Shown piece by piece: positions 1-5,745 of a stretch of DNA of 6,910 bases. Location of the stretch: positions 1 through 6,910 of the forward strand of contig JAUWNT010000113.1 in the NCBI GenBank assembly GCA_030612495.1, given 5' to 3'. The notes under the pieces were generated by a model that saw only the letters and a program-made list of their open reading frames with translations, was not told the DNA's origin and did not search any database. Position 1 is the stretch's first letter. Every line of letters begins with the position of its first letter. This DNA comes from Candidatus Aminicenantota bacterium. Lineage in GTDB: Bacteria > Acidobacteriota > Aminicenantia > UBA2199. The position numbers and the translations under genes are program-made.

Positions 1-24
1 TCTTCTCTTTAAAATATAAATCAA

Positions 25-957
25 ATGGGATTTTTAAAAAAATTGTTTCATAATAAAAAGAAAACAGCAATCGTGCTTGGAGGAGGAGGGGTTCGTGGAG
101 TTGCACATCTTGGAGTTTTAAAATTTCTTGAAGAGAATAATTATGACTTTGATTTTATTGTAGGTACATCTTCAGGATCTGTTTTTGGCGCTCTGTACCT
201 GTTAAACAAAAATCTTGATGAGGCTTATATGAAATTATCAGAATCATTCCAGAATCTGGGTAAGTACAAAAATCTCAAAGATGTAATATCAAAAAAATCC
301 TCTTTTCTCATAAATATAAAAAAAAAACTCTATATGGCAAAATCCATGTTTCAACTATCTTTAATTGAAGAAAAACCCATGGAGGAATTTTTTTTGGAGC
401 TCTTTGATAAAGATATTCAATTTAATGATTTAAGAAAAGAATTATATGCTGTTGCAACTGATTTGATTTCAGGAAAAGATATTGTGTTCAATAAAGGCAA
501 CCTTATCAATGCGCTTATGGCTTCATCCTCTATCCCAGCGGTTTTCCCTCCAAAGAAGTATAAAAATTATTATCTTATAGATGGAGGCACAACTCAAAAA
601 TTGCCTTCCAAAGTAGCATATGCTCTTGGAGCAAACAAAGTAATTGGAATAGATGTTGGAAGCCCATTTATAAATAAAAATAAATACTCGAATTCTGCTG
701 ATCTAATAATAAGAAGTGAAGAAATCGTTTCACACATTTTACATGATCAAAATCGCCAGGCATGTTCTCTTCTTTTAAATCCGGTTTTTAACCAGGTTAA
801 TTGGTGTGAATTTGAAAAATATCAAGAATGTTTTGATGCAGGGTACTTAGAAGCAGAAAAACATGCAAAAGATATAAAAAAAATTTTAAAATCAAAAATA
901 AATATTAATAAAAAGAAAAATATCAATCCTCAAAATCAAACATTTATTCTCGAATAA
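25..957 (+). CDS. Patatin-like phospholipase / serine esterase (RssA-type)
   Basis: This is a 310-residue patatin-fold lipid acyl hydrolase, a family that uses a Ser-Asp dyad to cleave acyl esters of phospholipids. All family blocks are visible. The glycine-rich oxyanion loop GGGGVRG is at residues 19-25. The nucleophile elbow GTSSG is at 47-51, with Ser49 as nucleophile. The block ALMASSSIPAVFPP is at 163-176, and the DGG motif at 186-188 supplies catalytic Asp186. There is no signal peptide or membrane segment, so it is probably cytoplasmic, like the short RssA/YchK proteins it matches in length. The C-terminal ~30 residues are a Lys/Asn-rich extension without a recognisable domain. ATG at 25 is the only start upstream of the motifs, because an in-frame TAA lies at 10-12. 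No Shine-Dalgarno sequence precedes it. The physiological substrate cannot be read from sequence. The family call is strong. Confidence 0.93.
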   Translation: MGFLKKLFHNKKKTAIVLGGGGVRGVAHLGVLKFLEENNYDFDFIVGTSSGSVFGALYLLNKNLDEAYMKLSESFQNLGKYKNLKDVISKKSSFLINIKKKLYMAKSMFQLSLIEEKPMEEFFLELFDKDIQFNDLRKELYAVATDLISGKDIVFNKGNLINALMASSSIPAVFPPKKYKNYYLIDGGTTQKLPSKVAYALGANKVIGIDVGSPFINKNKYSNSADLIIRSEEIVSHILHDQNRQACSLLLNPVFNQVNWCEFEKYQECFDAGYLEAEKHAKDIKKILKSKININKKKNINPQNQTFILE

Positions 958-967
958 ATAGTTATAA

Positions 968-998
968 GTTTAGCTGTTGAAGCGTTGAGAAGCTAAAC
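968..998. terminator. Hairpin between convergent genes, possible bidirectional terminator
   Basis: A perfect 8-bp inverted repeat, GTTTAGCT (968-975) and AGCTAAAC (991-998), encloses a 15-base loop. It sits in the 43-base gap between the convergent patatin and GGDEF genes. Position and symmetry suit a terminator serving both strands. Neither side has a strong T-run: the plus side continues into A-rich sequence and the minus side is only moderately T-rich. The role is therefore inferred from location. Confidence 0.45.
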
Positions 999-1000
999 CA

Positions 1001-1903
1001 CTAAAAAACAGTAATACGATTTTTACCTAATCTCTTACCTTTATAAAGGGCTTGGTCAGCCCTATCAATTAATTGTTGTAAATTAGAAGCATTCCTTGGG
1101 AAAGAAGTAAGCCCCACAGTTACACTAATTTTAATAATAGGTTCACCTTCACCTGATTTAAACTTATGATTCTCAATAATAGAAACAATCCTTTTACCTA
1201 ACATAAGTGCTTCATTTTCTGAGGTTTCCGGAAGAATTACTGCAAATTCTTCTCCTCCATAGCGAGCTAAAAAATCACAACTCCGAACCGTTTTACTAAG
1301 TAATCCAGCAATCTGTTTCAATACAATATCACCCGTTAAATGTCCATATGTGTCATTAATGCTCTTAAAATTATCTATATCAATCAAAAGAAAACTTAAA
1401 TTTCGCTCATATCTCTTATGTCTTTTTATTTCATTATCCAATATTTCCTTAAAAAACCTATAATTATGAATAGATGTTAATGCATCGATATTTGAAAGTT
1501 CTTTATAATATTCAGTCTTCTTTGCTTTCTCTCCTAATCGTTTTGTTTCCAATACTTTCTTTATAATAAAAAGTGCATAATTAATCTTAAAAGGTTTACT
1601 TATAAAATCAGCAGCTCCGGCCTTCATTGACTCAACAGCATATTCAATTGAGGAATAAGCTGTCATTAAGATAACTGGAATATCGGGATTCATCTCCTTA
1701 ATTGAACGTGTTAATGCAATCCCATCTATTTTAGGCATCACAATATCAGCTAAAACAATATCAATTTTTTCTTTTTCAATTATTTCAAGCCCTTTCATCC
1801 CATTTTCAGCAGTAAACACTAAAAAATTATTCTCAGTCAGAAGCTCTTCTAAATATAAACAGATCTCTTTTTCATCATCAATAATCAGTATATTAGCCAA
1901 CAT
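1001..1903 (-). CDS. REC-GGDEF response regulator, diguanylate cyclase
   Basis: This is a two-domain signalling protein (300 residues from the preferred start), predicted to make cyclic di-GMP from two GTP when its receiver domain is phosphorylated. Numbered from that start, the REC domain spans about 1-120. It has acidic residues D9/D10, phospho-acceptor D53 (LADIVMP), the switch Thr at 81 and the conserved Lys103 (SKPF). The GGDEF domain spans about 140-300, with active-site GGEEF at 216-220. An RxxD inhibitory site (RSCD) lies exactly five residues before it, so product-feedback inhibition is expected. The architecture resembles WspR-like regulators. GTG at 1921 would add six residues, but ATG at 1903 is preferred because AGGAAG ends 9 bases upstream of it. 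No histidine kinase gene is adjacent, so its partner is unknown. A separate promoter is proposed upstream. Confidence 0.95.
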   Translation of the reverse strand: MLANILIIDDEKEICLYLEELLTENNFLVFTAENGMKGLEIIEKEKIDIVLADIVMPKIDGIALTRSIKEMNPDIPVILMTAYSSIEYAVESMKAGAADFISKPFKINYALFIIKKVLETKRLGEKAKKTEYYKELSNIDALTSIHNYRFFKEILDNEIKRHKRYERNLSFLLIDIDNFKSINDTYGHLTGDIVLKQIAGLLSKTVRSCDFLARYGGEEFAVILPETSENEALMLGKRIVSIIENHKFKSGEGEPIIKISVTVGLTSFPRNASNLQQLIDRADQALYKGKRLGKNRITVF

Positions 1904-1907
1904 ATTA

Positions 1908-1918
1908 CCTTTCTTCCT
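1908..1918 (-). promoter_or_regulatory. Ribosome binding site deciding the GGDEF gene start
   Basis: On the minus strand, AGGAAGAAAGG lies just before ATG 1903, with 9 bases between AGGAAG and the ATG. The alternative GTG start at 1921 lies upstream of this purine tract and has no such tract of its own. The shorter protein, starting MLANILIIDDE, is therefore more likely. This also places the REC fold right at the N-terminus, as is usual. Confidence 0.75.
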
Positions 1919-1963
1919 CACTTAATAAATAAACCTCTTATATTTTTTAAAAACCCTAGTTTA

Positions 1964-1992
1964 ATTATGCTTTAATTTTAAATAAAAATCAA
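1964..1992 (-). promoter_or_regulatory. Putative sigma70 promoter of the GGDEF gene
   Basis: Read on the minus strand, TTGATT (1987-1992) is followed after 17 bases by CATAAT (1964-1969). The -35 matches 4 of 6 and the -10 matches 5 of 6 positions of the housekeeping consensus. This would give a leader of roughly 50 bases before ATG 1903. In DNA this AT-rich, such matches can occur by chance. The ideal spacing and the position in the serC-GGDEF gap are what support it. Confidence 0.5.
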
Positions 1993-2047
1993 CTTTTTTA
2001 GTTAGAAAAAAATTATCAATAAATCTTTTATTTGTAATATGTATTTT

Positions 2048-3121
2048 TTATCTATTATCCTTTTCGAATTTTCTCATAAAATCAGCTAACTTTCTTACAT
2101 ATTCAATAGGCATAGCATTATATATTGAAGCGCGACAACCACCAACACTACGGTGTCCTTTTAATCCAACAAACCCTTCTCTACCTGCTTCTTCTAAAAA
2201 TTTATTCTCCAATTCTTCTGATGATAGTCTGAAAGTCACATTCATCCTTGAGCGATCCTTAACTTCAGCAGTTCCTGTGTATAAATTACTTTCATCAATC
2301 AAATCGTATAAAATCTTTGCTTTTTCTTCATTTATAGCTTCTAATGCTTTAATTCCACCCCTTTTTTCAATCCATTCCATAACCAGTTTTATTATATAAA
2401 TTGCAAAACAAGGAGGAGTATTGAACATAGATTTTTTTTCAGCATGAGTTTTATATTTTAACATTGTTGTTAGATTATCAGGACTCTTCTCAACCAGATC
2501 ATCTTTTATAATCACTAAAGTCACACCAGCAGGTCCTATATTCTTTTGAGCTCCCGCATATATCAAACCAAACTTTGAGACATCAATTCTCCTACTACAA
2601 ATCTCCGAAGACATATCTGCTATTAAAGGTACATCACCTGTATCAGGAAATTCTGACCATTGAATACCTCCAATAGTCTCATTAGATGTTAAATGTACAT
2701 AAGATGCATCTGAAGTTAAGGTTAAATTTTCAGGAATATAATTAAAATTCTTATCTTCTGAACTTCCAGCTATATTCACATCTCCAAAAAATTTTGCTTC
2801 TTTAATTGCTTTCTTTGCCCATGCCCCGGTATTTATATAATCAGCTTTTCCACCCTTAAGTAAATTCATTGGGATCATTGCAAACTGAAAACTAGCTCCA
2901 CCCTGCAAGAATAATATTGAATAATTATCAGGTATATTTAATAAATATCTGATCTTCTCTTTTGCTGTATTTATAATATTATCAAAATCTTTTGATCTAT
3001 GGCTAATCTCCAAAATGGAAAGTCCGATTCCATTCAAGTCCAGTAATTCTTCCTGAGCTTTTTTTATAACTTCTAATGGAAGAATAGCTGGCCCTGCATA
3101 AAAATTGTATTTTTTATTCAT
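2048..3121 (-). CDS. serC: Phosphoserine aminotransferase
   Basis: This 357-residue enzyme is close to the usual SerC length of about 360. It is a PLP-dependent class V aminotransferase that interconverts 3-phosphohydroxypyruvate plus glutamate with O-phosphoserine plus 2-oxoglutarate. That is step two of serine synthesis; in some bacteria SerC also acts in PLP synthesis. Visible family signatures are NFYAGPAILP (6-15), EISHRS (38-43), LQGGASFQF (72-80), TSNETIGGIQW (145-155) and the Schiff-base lysine K193 in AGAQKNIGPAG. The C-terminal GHRSVGGCRASIYNAMP is the typical phosphate/substrate-binding region. It is cytosolic. ATG at 3121 has the strong ribosome site TAGGAGGA 10 bases or so upstream. 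The other serine-pathway genes (serA, serB) are not in this window. The gene is intact, with no odd residues. Confidence 0.97.
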   Translation of the reverse strand: MNKKYNFYAGPAILPLEVIKKAQEELLDLNGIGLSILEISHRSKDFDNIINTAKEKIRYLLNIPDNYSILFLQGGASFQFAMIPMNLLKGGKADYINTGAWAKKAIKEAKFFGDVNIAGSSEDKNFNYIPENLTLTSDASYVHLTSNETIGGIQWSEFPDTGDVPLIADMSSEICSRRIDVSKFGLIYAGAQKNIGPAGVTLVIIKDDLVEKSPDNLTTMLKYKTHAEKKSMFNTPPCFAIYIIKLVMEWIEKRGGIKALEAINEEKAKILYDLIDESNLYTGTAEVKDRSRMNVTFRLSSEELENKFLEEAGREGFVGLKGHRSVGGCRASIYNAMPIEYVRKLADFMRKFEKDNR

Positions 3122-3130
3122 AATAACATA

Positions 3131-3138
3131 TCCTCCTA
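3131..3138 (-). promoter_or_regulatory. Strong Shine-Dalgarno of serC
   Basis: TAGGAGGA on the minus strand contains a complete AGGAGG, 10 bases before ATG 3121. It is the best ribosome binding site in the window and fixes the serC start. Confidence 0.8.
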
Positions 3139-3155
3139 CACATTAATTAAAAATA

Positions 3156-3184
3156 ATTATACAAATAACTCTTATAAAATGCAA
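3156..3184 (-). promoter_or_regulatory. Putative sigma70 promoter of serC
   Basis: Read on the minus strand, a perfect TATAAT (3156-3161) lies 17 bases after TTGCAT (3179-3184). The -10 is consensus; the -35 keeps only the TTG. Transcription would start near 3150, giving a leader of about 30 bases that contains the strong ribosome site. The element suggests serC does not depend on readthrough from the peptidase gene upstream. Confidence 0.55.
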
Positions 3185-3256
3185 CTTATTAATACAAATT
3201 TAGATCTTAAAGTAAATGAATAAATTGATGTAATTAAATATATACTTTTATATAAT

Positions 3257-5419
3257 TTATATATTTTTTATACCCATTTCTTTTAAAATATAATCTGCTC
3301 CACCAAACTTTTGAGTAAACCAGAGTACAAACCTAATATCAACTCCAATCGAACGACTGTAATTTTTATTCCAGGCATAATCATTTATTGTTGCTTTAAA
3401 AACACGATCAAAATTAAGCCCCACCAGTTCACCCTTAGAATTAAGAACTGGACTTCCTGAATTCCCTCCAGTAGTATCCATATCATAAAGCATTGCAACT
3501 GGAACATTATTTAAATCTTTATGTTTGAAACGCCCAAAATCTTTCTTATAGTAAAGATCCGAAAGTTTCTGTGGAACAGAAAAAGGAAGTTTTCCTGTAT
3601 TCTTTTCAAGCATTCCCCTTAGAGTTGTGATTGGGTTAAAATAAACAGCATCAGCGGGTGAATACCCTTTAATCCTGCCATAAGTCAAACGTAATGTACT
3701 ATTAGCATCCGGGATAAAATCTTTTCCCAAGAATCTTTTCTTTACACTTATAAGCTTAGCCAACAAATTATCAAGAGCCCCTTTATATCTTTTTTCTCTT
3801 TCTTTTAATTTCCTATAAGTAGGGTATAGATTCTTAGCCAGAACAATAAATGGGTCTCCCATTTTATCTAATTGCTCTTTAGATTTTCCAAACAATCCAA
3901 TCAGAAAACTTCTATCTTTTATTTTTGTTAACTTATAAGAATTTCCTATATAGGCATTAATGGCTTTTTCAGGATCCATATCTCCTACAATTCTATCAAC
4001 TGCTGGAATTCGTTTATTTCCTCTCAAATTAAAAGCTCGCAATAACATCTCTTTAAAAATAATCTTATCGGTTTGTTCATGAAAGTTCCTCAAACGTAGA
4101 AGCATGAACTTCTTTGTTCTGGAGAAATTACGGTCCATATATGCTGATTCCCTTTCAATATCAGTTTTTTTTCGTTCAATCGATGACTCATAAACCCTAA
4201 AAGCAATATTGAGTAAATATGAATTTCTCAAAAGATATCTCATTCCTTGATCATATCCTGCATAAATTCTTTTCTCTTTATAAACATCACATATCTTATT
4301 GAGAACAACACCATATCTATGTTTACGCCTTTTATCAGCATTAATAAAGCTTTGCAACATTTTTTCATTTTCTCTTCTTTTTTTAACCAAATTCAATCTT
4401 TTAATACCCTTTAATTTCCCTCTGTAATTCTTTTCTGCGTTTGACAGGCCTCTAATGCGAGGTGCGAGTTTTATTGCAATTGAACGATCTTTTTTGCTCA
4501 TTTTTTTCATAATTGAAATCATCCATTTATACAAGTTAACAACATACGGCATACGAACATTCTCCTCAAAGGAAAGAAAATATGAAGTGTTATGCCTATA
4601 AGTCCTGCCTGGATATCCAAGAATAAAAACAAAATCTCCTTCATTTACACCTTGAGGGGCAATTTTTATATATTTTTTTGGATGAAACGGGACATTTTCC
4701 AAAGAGTAATCAGCTGGTTTTCCATCTGGGCTTATATAAGCACGCATAAATGAAAAATCACCTGTATGACGTGGCCACATCCAATTATCAATCTCTCCTC
4801 CAAACTCACCAATCGAACGAGGTGGAGAATAAACAAGGCGAACATCCTTCAAATAGGTGTAAATAAATAAAACATAAGTTTTTCCTTTAAACATCTCTGC
4901 AACTTCTGCACGTTTCCCAGGATACTTTTTTTCAGTTCTTATAACAATCTTCTTTATCCTTCTTTCAATTGCCTTTATTTGCTCAACAAAGCTCATGTTT
5001 TTTTTTACAGCACTAAGTACTTCCCTTGAAACATCTTTATATGATTCAGTAATACGTATAGTATACCCCTTAGCTTGTAATTCTTCAGATCTGTTTTTTG
5101 CTAAAAAACCGGAACGCATATAATCTTTTTCTTTTGTTGTTATTCCCTGGATTGCACGAAAAGCACAATGATAATTGGTTAAAATAAGCCCATCTGAAGA
5201 AACGAACAAAGCTGTACATCCACTTAAATTAATAATACCATCAACCAAACTTATACCATTAGGATTGTACAATTCTTTTGCATTAATTTGAAAACCTTTT
5301 GATTTAAGATCAAGTTTGTAAATTTCACTAAGAGGGTACATCCCCTCATCTGTGAAAATGTTAAGACTAAAACCAAAAAACATAAAAAGAAATAGTATAT
5401 AAGAGGATATCCGTTTCAT
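3257..5419 (-). CDS. Secreted S46 dipeptidyl peptidase, DPP11-like (acidic P1)
   Basis: This 720-residue serine exopeptidase of family S46 (DPP7/DPP11) removes dipeptides from free N-termini, normally in the periplasm, to supply amino acids. A signal peptide is clear: MKR, then a hydrophobic stretch to about residue 22. Family numbering places the chymotrypsin-like triad at His84 (TNYHC), Asp221 (RHTGDF) and Ser654 (GGNSGSP). Cys68 and Cys85 match the conserved disulfide pair. Asn212-Trp213 (DNWMWPRHTGD), the LSNAEKN segment near 330 and Asp671 match the substrate N-terminus clamp. The residue 18 after the catalytic Ser is Arg672. Arg here marks DPP11 (Asp/Glu at P1), whereas Gly marks DPP7 (hydrophobic P1). 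The helical cap domain occupies roughly 280-560. AAGGAG lies 8 bases before the start. Family and triad are firm; specificity is inferred. Confidence 0.95.
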   Translation of the reverse strand: MKRISSYILFLFMFFGFSLNIFTDEGMYPLSEIYKLDLKSKGFQINAKELYNPNGISLVDGIINLSGCTALFVSSDGLILTNYHCAFRAIQGITTKEKDYMRSGFLAKNRSEELQAKGYTIRITESYKDVSREVLSAVKKNMSFVEQIKAIERRIKKIVIRTEKKYPGKRAEVAEMFKGKTYVLFIYTYLKDVRLVYSPPRSIGEFGGEIDNWMWPRHTGDFSFMRAYISPDGKPADYSLENVPFHPKKYIKIAPQGVNEGDFVFILGYPGRTYRHNTSYFLSFEENVRMPYVVNLYKWMISIMKKMSKKDRSIAIKLAPRIRGLSNAEKNYRGKLKGIKRLNLVKKRRENEKMLQSFINADKRRKHRYGVVLNKICDVYKEKRIYAGYDQGMRYLLRNSYLLNIAFRVYESSIERKKTDIERESAYMDRNFSRTKKFMLLRLRNFHEQTDKIIFKEMLLRAFNLRGNKRIPAVDRIVGDMDPEKAINAYIGNSYKLTKIKDRSFLIGLFGKSKEQLDKMGDPFIVLAKNLYPTYRKLKEREKRYKGALDNLLAKLISVKKRFLGKDFIPDANSTLRLTYGRIKGYSPADAVYFNPITTLRGMLEKNTGKLPFSVPQKLSDLYYKKDFGRFKHKDLNNVPVAMLYDMDTTGGNSGSPVLNSKGELVGLNFDRVFKATINDYAWNKNYSRSIGVDIRFVLWFTQKFGGADYILKEMGIKNI

Positions 5420-5427
5420 AATTATTT

Positions 5428-5433
5428 CTCCTT
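5428..5433 (-). promoter_or_regulatory. Ribosome binding site of the S46 peptidase gene
   Basis: AAGGAG on the minus strand ends 8 bases before ATG 5419. Together with the signal peptide that begins right at that Met, this fixes the translation start. Confidence 0.75.
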
Positions 5434-5449
5434 TATTAAATCAAAAAAA

Positions 5450-5458
5450 ACTATAACA
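5450..5458 (-). promoter_or_regulatory. Possible extended -10 promoter of the peptidase gene
   Basis: On the minus strand, TGTTATAGT fits the extended -10 form TGnTATAAT with one mismatch. It would start transcription about 25 bases before ATG 5419. No convincing -35 lies upstream, and the region is a run of A/T, so this is tentative. Confidence 0.3.
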
Positions 5459-5527
5459 TATATATAATAAAAATACTAAAAGTTATTTCATTTCAAATTA
5501 GGCTAATTACCTTTGTGTGAGAAAATA

Positions 5528-5556
5528 TTGACATATATCCTATAATAATATAGAAT
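5528..5556 (+). promoter_or_regulatory. Near-consensus sigma70 promoter of tRNA-His
   Basis: A perfect -35 TTGACA (5528-5533) is followed after exactly 17 bases by TAGAAT (5551-5556), which matches the -10 consensus at 5 of 6 positions. It is the strongest promoter in the window, as expected for a stable RNA. Transcription would start near 5563, only a few bases before the mature tRNA 5' end. Confidence 0.8.
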
Positions 5557-5565
5557 ATTTTCTAT

Positions 5566-5641
5566 GGTGAGTGTAGCTCAATGGTAGAGTGTCGGTCTGT
5601 GGAACCGAATGTTGGGGGTTCAAATCCCCTCACTCACCCCA
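5566..5641 (+). tRNA. tRNA-His (anticodon GTG), CCA encoded
   Basis: The cloverleaf folds completely. The acceptor stem GTGAGTG (5567-5573) pairs fully with CACTCAC (5631-5637). The D-arm is GCTC/GAGT (5576-5579, 5587-5590) with loop AATGGTA. The anticodon stem TCGGT/ACCGA (5592-5596, 5604-5608) encloses loop CTGTGGA with anticodon GTG at 5599-5601. The variable loop is ATGTT. The T-arm GGGGG/CCCCT (5614-5618, 5626-5630) encloses TTCAAAT. The extra G(-1) typical of histidine tRNA is encoded at 5566 and faces discriminator C73 at 5638. CCA is encoded at 5639-5641. It is divergent from the peptidase gene and 104 bases upstream of the SelB-like gene. No clear terminator follows. Confidence 0.97.
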
Positions 5642-5745
5642 TAAAAAATTTAGAAAAATGACTCTCACAATTAATTTGATATTTGATATTATTTTACCGA
5701 TCTCTACAAGTATGACTCCTTTAATATATAACTCTTATTAATAAA

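Noticed and set aside
1904..1921. GTG start at 1921 for the GGDEF gene
   Set aside because: The six added codons are themselves the purine-rich ribosome site of ATG 1903, and they add nothing to the REC fold.
3122..3256. Terminator after the peptidase gene
   Set aside because: The AT-rich stretch allows only short, imperfect A/T pairings with no clear GC-containing stem followed by a T-run.
3257..5419. Degradative HtrA-type or trypsin-like endoprotease
   Set aside because: The GNSGSP and His motifs could suggest it, but the 720-residue length, the NWMWPRHTGDF segment, the helical cap and the LNFDR motif are specific to S46 exopeptidases.
5566..5641. Could the tRNA beside the SelB-like gene be tRNA-Sec?
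   Set aside because: The anticodon is GTG, the arms have canonical lengths, there is no long variable arm, and the encoded G(-1):C73 pair is the hallmark of tRNA-His.
5668..5690. Tandem TTTGATA copies as a regulator site
   Set aside because: Two 7-base copies in DNA this AT-rich are easily due to chance, and no partner site or promoter alignment supports an operator.
5658..5741. 27-codon plus-strand frame between tRNA-His and the SelB-like gene
   Set aside because: It is short, has no ribosome site and no recognisable peptide, and is in a different frame from the SelB-like gene. It does not encode a remnant of SelB domain II.
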